From Rhizophagus prolifer (taxonomy: Eukaryota; Glomeromycota; Glomeromycetes; Glomerales; Glomeraceae): a DNA stretch of 64,000 nucleotides. The notes beneath the pieces are model-generated. The model was given only the letters and a program-made list of their open reading frames with translations. It had not been told where the DNA came from and ran no database searches. The stretch lies in NCBI GenBank assembly GCA_019425655.1, contig NQWY01024827.1, forward strand, positions 1-64,000, read 5' to 3'. The first letter of the stretch is position 1. Each line of letters begins with the position of its first letter. The translations under genes were made by a program, and so were the position numbers. This document shows positions 16,694 to 26,482 of the stretch, piece after piece.

Positions 16694-18490
16694 ATGAAAA
16701 AACAGCCATTACTTATATTGCTGCTATGTTTCATTTTCGGGATTCTATTTCAAGAACACCTGATTATGTGCCAGGTGATCGTCTTTTCATTTCTAATAAT
16801 CTCGGCAGTTTCACTAATTTCCTTATTAATCAAAAATCATTTTTTTCAACGCATCAAATATTATTGTTTAGGATTTTTCTTTTTTTCAATAGGAATTTTT
16901 GTCCATTTTCAGAATTCTCAACAACCCAAGTTTCCAACTTTAAAAGAAAAAGAAACCATCGTTTTTCAAGTGGATAAGAAGCTCAATTCCAATGAAAAGA
17001 ACAGGAAATATTATATTGATATTCTTGACGTTTCGGATTTAAAACAAAAAGAGAGTTTCCCTTTCAAAACAGTTATCAGTATTCCAAAAGATGTTGAAGC
17101 GTTAGATTTTGAACATTATTATAAAGCTGAAGTTTACATCTACACACCGGAAGAGGTCAGGAACGATTTTCAGTTCGATTACAAAAAGTATCTAGCAAGA
17201 CAAGGTGTTTATTTCCAGGCTTATCTTCCGAATGACATACTAAAAAGCGATAAGTTATCTGTTTCTTTTGAAGATAAAATCAAACAAAAGCGATTGGATA
17301 TTCTGAATCAAATCAATCATTCGTCTTTATCTCCGAAGATCCAGGAGTTTTTGAAAGGCATTATTCTCGCGGACCGAACGGAAATGGATGCTGAGACCGT
17401 TAAGGATTTTAATCAAACCGGTTTGGTGCATCTCTTGGCGATTTCAGGTTCGCACATGGTAATTATTTTCTGGATAACATTGTTGATTTTGAATCAAATT
17501 CTTCCTGTTCAATTTAGAAAAGTTTCGATTATTCTTAGTATTCTTTTGATTTGGACTTTCGCCATTTTTATCGATTACGGGAGCTCTGTGATGCGGAGCT
17601 GTCTGATGATTACGTGTTATTATATTATGGTTTTGTTGCAGAGAAAGTCGGACTTGCTGCATTCTTTGGCATTATCGGCATTTATTCTTTTGATTATCGA
17701 TTCAAATCAAATATTTGATGTCGGATTTCAATTGAGTTATGGAGCGGTTTTGGGCATTTGGTGGTTGACGAATCCCATTAAAAAACTGTTCAGAAAACCA
17801 AGATTCAAAGCGGAAAAATTCTTTTATGAAATCTCAGCAATGACTTTCGCGGCGCAGATTGCGACTTTGCCTTTGGCGATTTTTTATTTTCATCAGTTTT
17901 CTTTTATATCAATTGTTGCGAATCTTTTGATTATTCCCTTGTCCGAGATTATCATTGTTTCTTCTTTATTGATGGTGATTTTGATTGCTTTTGGATTCAA
18001 TAATATGCCGTATTTGTATTCTATTTTTGATGGTTTCGTTGAGTATGTTCTAAAATTCATTCATTGGTTTTCCGGTTTTGAATCGTTGATGAGCCGTAAT
18101 ATCTCAGTTAATTTGATAGAATTAAGCATTTTACTCTTAATAATTTACTTTTTAAAATTCGTAATAAAAGATTGTTTCAATCCGAAGAATCTGTTGAGGT
18201 TTGGGTTTTGTCTAATGCTATTTTTCGCACTTAGAATTGCATTTAATTTTCATCAATACAATAAAGAAGAAATGCTGGTTCACAGCTTTTACAAAGAAAA
18301 AATCGTGAGCGTCAAAGACAAAGACCAAGTTACATTTTGGATGAAAGAAAATAAGAATGAAGACAAGATTTTAGATTTTGTTATCAAGCCTTATATGACT
18401 TCAAGACGAATTAAGGATTTTAAAATCAATTATATTCCTGCGGATTCGGGAGCTTTCGTTTATCAGGGAAAACAATATGATTTTAAGTAA
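16694..18490 (+). CDS. ComEC/Rec2 family DNA-uptake membrane protein (short form)
   Basis: Inner membrane channel protein of the competence family. 598 residues with about 11 transmembrane helices. The N-terminal helices are followed by a soluble OB-like domain (residues ~75-190, ETIVFQVDKKLNS...) and the competence core that contains the family motif TGLVHLLAISGSHMVIIFW. The C-terminal metallo-beta-lactamase domain found in full-length ComEC is absent; only ~85 soluble residues follow the last helix. This short form is, as far as I know, usual in Flavobacteriia. Confidence 0.9.
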   Translation: MKKQPLLILLLCFIFGILFQEHLIMCQVIVFSFLIISAVSLISLLIKNHFFQRIKYYCLGFFFFSIGIFVHFQNSQQPKFPTLKEKETIVFQVDKKLNSNEKNRKYYIDILDVSDLKQKESFPFKTVISIPKDVEALDFEHYYKAEVYIYTPEEVRNDFQFDYKKYLARQGVYFQAYLPNDILKSDKLSVSFEDKIKQKRLDILNQINHSSLSPKIQEFLKGIILADRTEMDAETVKDFNQTGLVHLLAISGSHMVIIFWITLLILNQILPVQFRKVSIILSILLIWTFAIFIDYGSSVMRSCLMITCYYIMVLLQRKSDLLHSLALSAFILLIIDSNQIFDVGFQLSYGAVLGIWWLTNPIKKLFRKPRFKAEKFFYEISAMTFAAQIATLPLAIFYFHQFSFISIVANLLIIPLSEIIIVSSLLMVILIAFGFNNMPYLYSIFDGFVEYVLKFIHWFSGFESLMSRNISVNLIELSILLLIIYFLKFVIKDCFNPKNLLRFGFCLMLFFALRIAFNFHQYNKEEMLVHSFYKEKIVSVKDKDQVTFWMKENKNEDKILDFVIKPYMTSRRIKDFKINYIPADSGAFVYQGKQYDFK

Positions 18491-18559
18491 TTATAGTTTT
18501 TATAAATAAAGTCTTGTCTTTTTCATAAGAAATATGTATTTTTAGGAAAAACAAAAACT

Positions 18560-19126
18560 ATGATGGATTTCTTTATCGGGATGAGTACTTTAGAGCAGGC
18601 CTTTTGGTGGGTAGCTATTATTGCCAGTCTCATTTTCCTTATTCAATTGATTTTTACGATTGTCGGTACCGATTTTACCGACGGTTTGCACGCTGACTTT
18701 AATGGTGATTTGGATGCCGTTCATGGGCCATTCCAACTATTCTCGTTCCGGAATTTGATCAATTTTCTGATGGGATTTGGATGGACAGGTGTGGCTTTTT
18801 ATAACAGTTTTCAAAACCAAACATTTCTTATTATTCTCGCTGCAATTGTCGGTTGTCTGTTTGTGGTTATCTTTTTTATTGTTATCAAACAGATTTTGAA
18901 ATTGACAGAAGACAATACCTTCAATATCGATAAACTGATTGGCAAAACAGCGGAAGTTTACTTAAGAATTCCTGCAAACAAATCAGGTAAAGGCAAAGTC
19001 CAGGTGTCGCTGAATGGTACCAATCACGAACTATTGGCGATAACCGAAACCGAAGAAATCCCTTCCGGAAACCTGGTGAAGATTGTCCGCATCGAAGAAA
19101 AAATACTAATTGTTGAAAAAATTTAA
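18560..19126 (+). CDS. NfeD/YuaF-like membrane protein, flotillin partner
   Basis: A 188-residue protein with three predicted transmembrane helices (about residues 15-38, 65-82 and 88-112) and a C-terminal OB-fold (about 125-186, IGKTAEVYLRIPANKSGKGKVQVSL), the arrangement of the NfeD-like proteins that accompany flotillins. Thirteen bases before the flotillin gene, so the pair forms one operon as in many bacteria, probably organising membrane microdomains. Confidence 0.85.
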   Translation: MMDFFIGMSTLEQAFWWVAIIASLIFLIQLIFTIVGTDFTDGLHADFNGDLDAVHGPFQLFSFRNLINFLMGFGWTGVAFYNSFQNQTFLIILAAIVGCLFVVIFFIVIKQILKLTEDNTFNIDKLIGKTAEVYLRIPANKSGKGKVQVSLNGTNHELLAITETEEIPSGNLVKIVRIEEKILIVEKI

Positions 19127-19138
19127 AAATTCATAACT

Positions 19139-20686
19139 ATGATTAATGGAACTTTTATTCTGATTTTGGTCGGAGTATTCGTATTATTTGTAACATTCTT
19201 GGCGCTGATTTCGCGCTACAAACGTTGTCCGTCCGACAAGATTTTGGTCATCTACGGAAAGACCGGCGGCAGCTCTGCCAAGTGTATCCACGGTGGTGGT
19301 GCGTTTGTATGGCCGGTGATTCAGGATTTTGCTTATCTGGATTTGAAACCGATTTCAATTGAAGCTAATTTAACTAATGCTTTATCCAGACAGAATATCC
19401 GTGTGGATGTGCCTTGTCGATTCACGATTGCGATTTCTACCGAACCGGACTCTATGGGCAACGCTGCAGAAAGGTTATTGGGATTGTCTCCGGAGCAGAT
19501 TCAGGAGTTGTCAAAAGATATTTTGTTTGGTCAGTTACGTTTAGTCATTGCAACGATGACGATTGAGGAAATCAACTCAGACAGAGATAAATTCCTAGAC
19601 AATATCTCTAAAAACGTTGATACGGAATTAAAGAAAATTGGTCTTAAATTAATCAACGTTAACGTTACCGATATCAGAGACGAGTCCGGTTACATCGAGG
19701 CTCTTGGAAAAGAAGCAGCAGCTAAAGCAATTAACGAAGCGATTATTTCCGTAGCAGAACAAACCAAAATCGGGGAAACTGGAAAAGCAATTGCCGACCG
19801 GGAAAAAGATACGCAGATTGCCGAGACGCAAAGAGACAGAGACGTTAAGATTGCGATTACTCAAAAAGATAGGGAAATCAGCATTGCATCAGCCGGGAAA
19901 GATGAATCCATTGGTAAAGCCGAAGCTGAAAGGGATGCGCGTATCGCTACGTCTCAAGCCAATTCACTAGCGGTAAAAGGGGAGAACGAAGCAAAAATTA
20001 CAATTGCCAATTCCGATGCGGAAAGAAGGGAGAAAGAAGCAGAAGCTTTGAGAATTGCAACCGCGGCAGAAAAAGTTCAGGCAGCGAAAGCTTTGGAAGA
20101 ATCCTATGTGGCTGAACAAAAAGCGGAAACTGCCAGAGCGGAAAGAGAACGTTCCACTCAACAGGCTAACATTGTAGTTCCTGCAGAAATTGCAAAACAA
20201 AAAGCAATCATCGATGCACAGGCAGAAGCGGAAAAAATCAGATTGCAGGCAAAGGGTGAAGCTGATGCGATCTTTGCTAAAATGGAAGCTGAAGCGAAAG
20301 GTTTATTCGAAATCCTGACGAAACAAGCAGAAGGTTACGACAAAGTGGTTCAGGCTGCAGGTGGCGATACCAACAGTGCCTTCCAGTTATTGTTGATTGA
20401 GAAATTGCCGGAGTTGGTTAAAACTCAGGTTGAAGCGGTGAAGAATATCAAGATTGATAAAGTAACGGTTTGGGATAGCGGAAACAATCCGGATGGAAAT
20501 ACCTCAACTGCCAACTTCGTTTCGGGAATGATGAAAACTGTTCCGCCACTCAATGATCTGTTCAATATGGCTGGATTAGAGCTACCAGCTTACCTTAAAG
20601 GTAAAGATGGAAAGCAAGTCGTTGAGGTGAAAGAATTGAAAACTGAAACACCTCCGAAAGCGGAAGATGGTGCCGGACATTCTTAA
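19139..20686 (+). CDS. Flotillin-like SPFH protein
   Basis: Membrane scaffold protein. 515 residues: an N-terminal hydrophobic hairpin (residues 4-24), an SPFH/band-7 domain at about 28-210 beginning RCPSDKILVIYGKTGG, then a long Ala/Glu/Lys/Gln-rich coiled coil (about 210-400) with EA repeats typical of flotillins, and a C-terminal segment ending in a Lys/Glu-rich tail. Oligomerises at the membrane in known flotillins. Cotranscribed with the upstream NfeD-like gene and followed by a strong hairpin. Confidence 0.93.
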   Translation: MINGTFILILVGVFVLFVTFLALISRYKRCPSDKILVIYGKTGGSSAKCIHGGGAFVWPVIQDFAYLDLKPISIEANLTNALSRQNIRVDVPCRFTIAISTEPDSMGNAAERLLGLSPEQIQELSKDILFGQLRLVIATMTIEEINSDRDKFLDNISKNVDTELKKIGLKLINVNVTDIRDESGYIEALGKEAAAKAINEAIISVAEQTKIGETGKAIADREKDTQIAETQRDRDVKIAITQKDREISIASAGKDESIGKAEAERDARIATSQANSLAVKGENEAKITIANSDAERREKEAEALRIATAAEKVQAAKALEESYVAEQKAETARAERERSTQQANIVVPAEIAKQKAIIDAQAEAEKIRLQAKGEADAIFAKMEAEAKGLFEILTKQAEGYDKVVQAAGGDTNSAFQLLLIEKLPELVKTQVEAVKNIKIDKVTVWDSGNNPDGNTSTANFVSGMMKTVPPLNDLFNMAGLELPAYLKGKDGKQVVEVKELKTETPPKAEDGAGHS

Positions 20687-20718
20687 GCAAAATTTAAAGA
20701 ATTATCCTAATATTTATA

Positions 20719-20754
20719 ACGTCCGTACTTTCTCTGAAAAGGTACGGACGTTTT
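20719..20754 (+). terminator. Terminator after the flotillin gene
   Basis: ACGTCCGTAC and GTACGGACGT pair with an extended TTT/AAA part and a CTCTG loop, followed by TTTT. The right arm is also the first element of the 22-base array described next. Confidence 0.75.
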
Positions 20755-20984
20755 AGTAAAAACGCGCGTGTGTTTTGAACAAAAGACACGTGTGTTTTTG
20801 ACTACCTTTACAAATGTCCTGCCCATCGGACTTACAGAGGAGTAATTTTCGTCCTTATGAATATCAAAAAGTCAAGACGTTTTAACGAAAACATCAAGAC
20901 CTTTTTACCAAAACATCAAGTTGTTTTAGTGAAAACATCAAGACGTTTTTGACCACCTCTTCAAACGTCCTGTTCATCGGACTA
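20746..20984. repeat. Array A: degenerate tandem units, 22-base period
   Basis: Two blocks of 22-base units, at 20746-20833 and 20874-20984. Most units have the form AAAAC-(7-8)-GTTTT-(4), so GTTTTNNNNAAAAC dyads recur every 22 bases (for example GTTTTAACGAAAAC, GTTTTAGTGAAAAC, GTTTTAGTAAAAAC). Both blocks end with matching units: TTTTTGACYACCT, then GTCCTGYYCATCGGACT. Between the blocks are 40 unrelated bases. The array lies between the convergent flotillin and LLM genes. No credible coding frame. Confidence 0.8.
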
Positions 20985-21020
20985 ATCAAAGTCAAAAAAT
21001 CATTTAAAAAAAGAATAAAA

Positions 21021-21053
21021 AACCCTTTTAGAGTTTCAAACTCTGAAAGGGTT
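21021..21053 (-). terminator. Terminator of the LLM oxidoreductase gene
   Basis: A stem of 15-16 pairs (AACCCTTTTAGAGTTT with AAACTCTGAAAGGGTT, one mismatch); on the minus strand it is followed by a T run. Nearly the same hairpin ends accA at 57201-57233. Confidence 0.85.
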
Positions 21054-21075
21054 GAATTGAAAAAATCTTATTGAC

Positions 21076-22095
21076 TTATTTTACTATTGGCGCTACTTTT
21101 TCCCCGAATAATTCTATAGAATTCATCATCACGTCGTGTGCCGGATCCCCAACATCCATATGCCCGATAAATCTTGTCAATCCAAACAGTTCTTTCACCT
21201 CATTGATTTTTTCTGCCACTTCATCTGCACTTCCAATGAATAATGCACCGTCTTTGCTTCTTCCGCCATCATACTGCTCTTTGGTGTAAGGTGCCCATCC
21301 TCGGGTTCTGCCAATTCTGTCCATCTGGGATTTGTAATTGAAAAAGTATTGATCAATATCTTTCTGATCATCACTTACGAAGGTATGCGAGTGGATGGCA
21401 ATCTGCATTTTGCTCTCGTCGTGTCCTGCTCTCAGATATTCCTGCTTGTAAAACTCGATGAGGTTTTTGAACTGTCTCGGCATTCCGCCAATGATTGCGA
21501 CAATTAATGGTAATCCTAATTTAGCAGCTCTCAAAACAGATTCCGGAGTTCCACCAACAGCAATCCAAATTGGTAGCACGCCGTTGTTGAAAGCTCTTGG
21601 GTAAACTGTTTGGTTTTCCATCGGTCTTCTCAGGATGCCACTCCAGCTGACATTTTCTTCATTATTGATCTTCAGTAAAAGGTCTAATTTCTCTTCAAAT
21701 AACTGATTGTAATCCGACAGATCATAACCATATAATGGAAAAGACTCAATGAAGCTTCCTCTTCCCACAAAAATCTCTGCTCTACCCTTTGAAATCAGAT
21801 CAATCATTGAGAAATCCTCATAGACTTTTACAGGTTCCGATGAGCTTAGAACTGTTACGCCACTTGCTAGTTTTATATTATTCGTGATGCTTGCAGCGGC
21901 AGCCAGAAGAATCTCGGGAGAAGAAACTGCATAATCTGCACGGTGATGCTCGCCCATCGCAAAAACGTCCAGACCAACCAGGTCCATCAATTTTACCTGT
22001 TCAAGGATCTCGTTAAGTTTTACGCTGGCATCTCTATATTTTCCGGTTTTGTTGTCCAAAGAAACATCTCCGAACATACCTATTCCTAATTCCAT
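21076..22095 (-). CDS. LLM-class flavin-dependent oxidoreductase
   Basis: A 339-residue luciferase-like TIM-barrel enzyme using F420 or, more likely here, FMN. Seen: MELGIGMFGDVSLD start, LDVFAMGEHHRADYAVSSPEILLAAAASIT with the EHH motif of the family, SSEPVKVYEDFSMIDLISKGRAEIFVGRGS, and GTPESVLRAAKLGLPLIVAIIGG. No membrane segments. Substrate unknown. Single gene with its own terminator. Confidence 0.88.
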   Translation of the reverse strand: MELGIGMFGDVSLDNKTGKYRDASVKLNEILEQVKLMDLVGLDVFAMGEHHRADYAVSSPEILLAAAASITNNIKLASGVTVLSSSEPVKVYEDFSMIDLISKGRAEIFVGRGSFIESFPLYGYDLSDYNQLFEEKLDLLLKINNEENVSWSGILRRPMENQTVYPRAFNNGVLPIWIAVGGTPESVLRAAKLGLPLIVAIIGGMPRQFKNLIEFYKQEYLRAGHDESKMQIAIHSHTFVSDDQKDIDQYFFNYKSQMDRIGRTRGWAPYTKEQYDGGRSKDGALFIGSADEVAEKINEVKELFGLTRFIGHMDVGDPAHDVMMNSIELFGEKVAPIVK

Positions 22096-22175
22096 AATAA
22101 TCTCATTTTTATAGATACAAATTTAGACTTTTGGATTTTGCCCGGCATTGATGTAGGGTAATTTGAACCGCTAAA

Positions 22176-23252
22176 CTATATCGTTTTTTTAAGTTTTAGA
22201 AATTGTTTTTCAAAAATGTGATACGATAAGTATGACAAGATTACACTGGATCCGAAGGATAAAAGAATAATAATAATCCAGTTCAGATTAAGGCTGGTTC
22301 CTATTTTATTGAAAAAATGGATGCATATGATGTGTATGAGATATAGTCCATAAGTATATTTCCCTAGCCAGGCGAGAATACTCTGATCTGAAATCTTGAA
22401 AACATTTTTCTCACCCAGTGTTGATAAGATTAAAACAGAAAATAATAACCCCAAAATAATAGGAATAAACTTTTTATCCTGAATAAGATTAGTATTGCTT
22501 ATCAGTGCGATAAAAGCAAGAACAGCGATAGCAAAAATGTATTTATAAACCGCAGGGATTTTTTCAATGCTTCTGATTATTTCTTTATGAAAGGTAAAAA
22601 TATATGCAGGTATAGCTCCAAAAGCAAAATAATGTATATTGGTCAGTATATCCGCACAAGCTATACCGTAACTGTTATATATTGTTCTAAAAACAAAGGA
22701 AATTATAATGCAGGTAATAATTAATTTAGGAATATTTTTGAGTGATATGAAATAAAAGATCAGCCCCCAGATAACGTAAAAATGTTCTTCTACACAAAGT
22801 GACCACATCACACTTATGGGCGACACATTAGGAAGCATATTTTTATACATCATGACGTAATTCTCCATAAAAGTAAGGGTGAAAAACCAATTCGGATAAT
22901 AACCTTCATCTGAATAAGGAAGCTTCAGCATAGAAATTATAAAAGGCGTACAAAATGCAAATAGTACCATCAAATAATATAGCGGCCAGATGCGTAATAT
23001 TCTTCGTATAAAAAATTTCTTTAAAGGAACCTTGTTCTGATGGTTAATTTTTTCTAGGATCAATATGTAAGTAATCAGGAAGCCACTCAAAACAAAAAAG
23101 AACGATACTCCGATTCCGCCTGCCTTCGAAAAATAGTGTAGAAAATTATTTTCAGGAATTGCAGAATGGTATAGGAATACTAATAAAAATGATAAGAATC
23201 TTAATGAGTCGAATGTATGAAAGTGTATCCTGCTTACTTTTGGGAAACTCAT
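22176..23252 (-). CDS. Acyltransferase family 3 membrane protein
   Basis: A 358-residue polytopic membrane protein of the acyltransferase-3/OafA group, which O-acylates sugars of surface glycans or other exported molecules. About ten helices. The catalytic His lies in FDSLRFLSFLLVFLYHS (residues 13-29), and GIGVSFFFVLSGFLITYIL and the SLCVEEHFYVIWGL motif (catalytic Glu region) are typical. There is no extra SGNH domain. Its ATG overlaps the ppx stop by 4 bases (ATGA), so it is translationally coupled to a polyphosphate gene, an unusual partner. Confidence 0.88.
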   Translation of the reverse strand: MSFPKVSRIHFHTFDSLRFLSFLLVFLYHSAIPENNFLHYFSKAGGIGVSFFFVLSGFLITYILILEKINHQNKVPLKKFFIRRILRIWPLYYLMVLFAFCTPFIISMLKLPYSDEGYYPNWFFTLTFMENYVMMYKNMLPNVSPISVMWSLCVEEHFYVIWGLIFYFISLKNIPKLIITCIIISFVFRTIYNSYGIACADILTNIHYFAFGAIPAYIFTFHKEIIRSIEKIPAVYKYIFAIAVLAFIALISNTNLIQDKKFIPIILGLLFSVLILSTLGEKNVFKISDQSILAWLGKYTYGLYLIHIICIHFFNKIGTSLNLNWIIIILLSFGSSVILSYLSYHIFEKQFLKLKKTI

Positions 23253-24136
23253 TTATTTTTTTTCTTCAGATTGTAATAGATACTTTTTACCAACCCGTCT
23301 GCCACAGAAATCTTCGGAACATAGATGTGTTTGATTTCTGCCCAGGTCATCACATTGTTGAAGATTTGTAATGCAGGTACAATAACATCGGCACGGTCTT
23401 CGCGAAATTGATAGCAATGCATTCTTTCTTCCACCGAAAGGTTTTGCATCTCTTTGAGGTATTTTTTGATGACGGAAACAGGCATTGGTTTGCCATCTTT
23501 GGTTTTGCTCAGAGAGAAAATCTTATTGATGTTTCCTCCGGAACCAATAGCTACGACAGGCTTTTTGCTCTTGATTTTGTCTTTGATTTCATTCTTCATC
23601 TCTTCCCACATCTCTTGGGGAACCAATCCGTTGAGCAATCTGATGGTTCCGATGTTAAAAGAGTGCTCATACTTCATTTTGTTGTTCTCATAGAACGTGA
23701 GCTCTGTAGAACCGCCTCCTACGTCAACATACAGGTAAGCAAAATCTTTATCTAATCCTTCTGCTACGTGGTTCTCATAAATCAAAGTTGCTTCTTCATC
23801 ACCAGAAATGATTTCTATATTGATATCGGCCTCTTGTTTTACAATGTCGATGATTTCCTGTCCGTTTTTGGCGTCGCGCATTGCGCTGGTAGCACAGGCG
23901 CGGTAATGGTCCACTTTGTACATAGTCATCAGTTGGCTAAAGATCTTCATCGTGTTGATGACCATTTGCTTTCGTTCGGCGCCGATTTCACCGTTGCTGA
24001 ACACATCAAAACCTAGTCTCAAAGGGATTCTCAGGAGATTCAGCTTAGTGAATTCTGCTTTTCCGTTGGATGGTTTTACTTCATTGATCAGCAGTCTGGC
24101 GGCATTACTTCCGATATCTATAGCAGCAATTATCAT
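23249..24136 (-). CDS. ppx: Exopolyphosphatase / guanosine pentaphosphatase family (Ppx/GppA)
   Basis: Hydrolyses terminal phosphate from polyphosphate or pppGpp. 295 residues, the short form without the C-terminal HD domain. ASKHA-fold motifs: AAIDIGSNAARLLI at the start (phosphate 1 loop) and YLYVDVGGGSTELTFYE (phosphate 2 loop), then VVAIGSGGNINKIFSL. Ppk1 lies 40 bases upstream on the same strand, so synthesis and breakdown of polyphosphate are encoded together. Confidence 0.92.
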   Translation of the reverse strand: MIIAAIDIGSNAARLLINEVKPSNGKAEFTKLNLLRIPLRLGFDVFSNGEIGAERKQMVINTMKIFSQLMTMYKVDHYRACATSAMRDAKNGQEIIDIVKQEADINIEIISGDEEATLIYENHVAEGLDKDFAYLYVDVGGGSTELTFYENNKMKYEHSFNIGTIRLLNGLVPQEMWEEMKNEIKDKIKSKKPVVAIGSGGNINKIFSLSKTKDGKPMPVSVIKKYLKEMQNLSVEERMHCYQFREDRADVIVPALQIFNNVMTWAEIKHIYVPKISVADGLVKSIYYNLKKKNK

Positions 24137-24176
24137 TTCTTGATGGGAATTTAAAGCATAAATTTAAAGTAAATTC

Positions 24177-26285
24177 TTAATATTTCTGGTTTTTGAGATA
24201 ATTATAGGTTTCTATCTGCGACCTGATTTTTTGTTTCTTGTCAGATTCTACATATTCATTTCTCATATTTTTATCAAGAATTCTGGCTTTCACATTATCC
24301 TGTAGCTGGATTTCGAGGAGTTCCTTCAGTTCCTTTTTCAGGTTTTTCTGCAAAATGGGTGTTGCTGCTTCGATACGGTAATCCAGGTTTCTTGTCATCC
24401 AGTCGGCAGAAGAGATGTACATGTTTTCTGCACCTTTGTTGTAAAAATACATCACTCTGGCGTGCTCCAGATATTCGTCCACAATACTAATGGCATAGAT
24501 TTTTTTCTTGAAATATTTCTGATTAACGGCGCAGTAGATTCCACGGACAATCATTTTGGTATCAACACCAGCTTCTGCAGCTTCGTAAAGTTTCAAAATC
24601 AAAGTTTTATCACTCAGGGAATTAACTTTGATAATCATTTCTGCTTTGCGTCCGGCTTTGGCTTCTTCAATTTCTTTATCAATGTGAGCAATGATTTTTT
24701 CTCTCATAAACTGGGGACAAACCAGGAGGCTTTTGCAGGTTTTGAGAGCTGGAGTTGGGTCGGCTTTCGGTTTGTTGAGAACATTGAACACTTTATTGAT
24801 GTCTGCCATTATTACCCGGTTAGAAGTCATCAGCAAATGATCTCCATAGATTTTGGCAGTTTTTTCATTAAAGTTGCCGGTACTCACAAAGCCATATTGA
24901 ATGGTCCTGTTGTTTACTCTTTTCTTGATGACACATAGTTTGGCGTGTACTTTTTTATTGGGAATCCCGAGAAGTACTTTGACGCCTTCCAGTTCCAGTC
25001 TCTCTTTCCATTCAAGATTATTTTCTTCATCAAATCTTGCCCGCAGTTCCAGCATTACTGTCACTTCTTTGCCATTTCGGACTGCATTAATCAGTGTATT
25101 CACGATTTTTGAACTTGAGGCCAATCTGTAAGCTGTGATTTGGATCGATTTTACATCCGGATCCATTGCGGATTCTCTCAACAGATCGATAACTGAATCA
25201 TATGAATGGTAAGGGAAAGTCAGCAAAACATCTTTCTTGATGATAACGTCTGTCACTCTCTGTTTGTTGGCAAACTCCGGATGGATGAAAGAAGATCTTT
25301 CAACAGGTTTTTGGTAAGCTTTGAATACATCCGGAAAATCCATAAAATGCCTGAAGTTGTGAATCTTCTGCCCCGGAATGATACTGTCCCTTTTGGTGAG
25401 ATTTAATTTCTTGATAAGAAATTCCAAGAGCGCTTTATCCATTTCTTTGTCGAAAACAAAACGTGTAGGTTTTCCTTTTCGCCGGCTTTTGACACCTTTT
25501 TCGATTTTGTCTGCTAAGGTTGTTTTGATGTCATTGTCGAGGTCAAATTCTGCATCCTTGGTCACTTTAAAACAATGTGCTGTGAATTCATCATATCCGA
25601 AATAGGAAAAAATGTGCGGAAGATTGTAAATAATCACATCTTCCAGAAGCATTACATCTTTCTGCTCTTTGTCATCTGTTGGCAGCAGGACAAATCTTCC
25701 GTTGGCCGTTACCGGAACTTCTATGATGGCATATTGGCTTTCGTACTGCCATTCTTTTCTTCGCATTGCGACACCAATAAAAAGACTTTTTTCCCTTAAA
25801 TAAGGCATCGGTTTGTTATCGTGCAGTAAAATCGGAATCACATTAGATTCTACTTCTTCATCGAAGTATTTTATGACAAATTCCTTCTGGTTAGTAGTCA
25901 GATGTTTATAATCTTTAATGAAAACTTTCTCCTTAGCCATTTCGCGCTGAACATCTTTCCACGTCCTGTCAAAATCTTCTTGCTGATTAATTACAAGTTT
26001 ATTGATTTTTTGAAGGATTTTTGAAGGCGCATCATAAAAAGATTCGGCAAGAACCTTTTGTTTGAAGTCCATTGCACGTTTCAATCCGGCAACTCTAACA
26101 CGGAAAAACTCATCCAGGTTGTTGGAAAAAATTCCAAGAAAACGAATTCTGAGATGTATCGGAACGCTTTTATCCATTGCTTCCTGAAGAACTCTGGCAT
26201 TGAAGCCCAGCCAGGTGACATCGCGCGGATTGAATTGTTGTGGCATTGATGAGGTTTTGATGATCTCAAAATTAATAAAATCCAT
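24177..26285 (-). CDS. ppk1: Polyphosphate kinase 1
   Basis: Makes polyphosphate from ATP reversibly. 702 residues with the four-domain layout: an N-terminal helical domain beginning FNPRDVTWLGFNARVLQEAMD, head domain, and two phospholipase D-like catalytic domains. The autophosphorylated His lies in KKVHAKLCVIKK and the second motif is EYLEHARVMYFYNKG. The ATG at 26285 is used; a second Met at codon 14 (MPQQFNPRD) would fit the usual N-terminus of the family and may be the true start. Confidence 0.96.
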   Translation of the reverse strand: MDFINFEIIKTSSMPQQFNPRDVTWLGFNARVLQEAMDKSVPIHLRIRFLGIFSNNLDEFFRVRVAGLKRAMDFKQKVLAESFYDAPSKILQKINKLVINQQEDFDRTWKDVQREMAKEKVFIKDYKHLTTNQKEFVIKYFDEEVESNVIPILLHDNKPMPYLREKSLFIGVAMRRKEWQYESQYAIIEVPVTANGRFVLLPTDDKEQKDVMLLEDVIIYNLPHIFSYFGYDEFTAHCFKVTKDAEFDLDNDIKTTLADKIEKGVKSRRKGKPTRFVFDKEMDKALLEFLIKKLNLTKRDSIIPGQKIHNFRHFMDFPDVFKAYQKPVERSSFIHPEFANKQRVTDVIIKKDVLLTFPYHSYDSVIDLLRESAMDPDVKSIQITAYRLASSSKIVNTLINAVRNGKEVTVMLELRARFDEENNLEWKERLELEGVKVLLGIPNKKVHAKLCVIKKRVNNRTIQYGFVSTGNFNEKTAKIYGDHLLMTSNRVIMADINKVFNVLNKPKADPTPALKTCKSLLVCPQFMREKIIAHIDKEIEEAKAGRKAEMIIKVNSLSDKTLILKLYEAAEAGVDTKMIVRGIYCAVNQKYFKKKIYAISIVDEYLEHARVMYFYNKGAENMYISSADWMTRNLDYRIEAATPILQKNLKKELKELLEIQLQDNVKARILDKNMRNEYVESDKKQKIRSQIETYNYLKNQKY

Positions 26286-26424
26286 TGGAATAATTTGTGG
26301 GACGCAAACTACAATGTTTTGACAATTTTGTATGTTTCTTAAATGTCAATTAATTTTTAAATAGATTATAAAATGTTTTAAACTTAATGATAATGAAATA
26401 GATTTTAGATATTTAAAAAAGATA

Positions 26425-26454
26425 TTTGTCATTTGATAAAAATTAATACATTTG
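26425..26454 (+). promoter_or_regulatory. Promoter of the M43 protease gene
   Basis: TTTG (26425-26428) and TACATTTG (26447-26454), 18 bases apart, match the Bacteroidota primary-sigma promoter. The predicted start site leaves a ~23-base leader to ATG 26483. Confidence 0.7.
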
Positions 26455-26482
26455 CTTCCCTTTTATTGGAAATTTAAAAATT

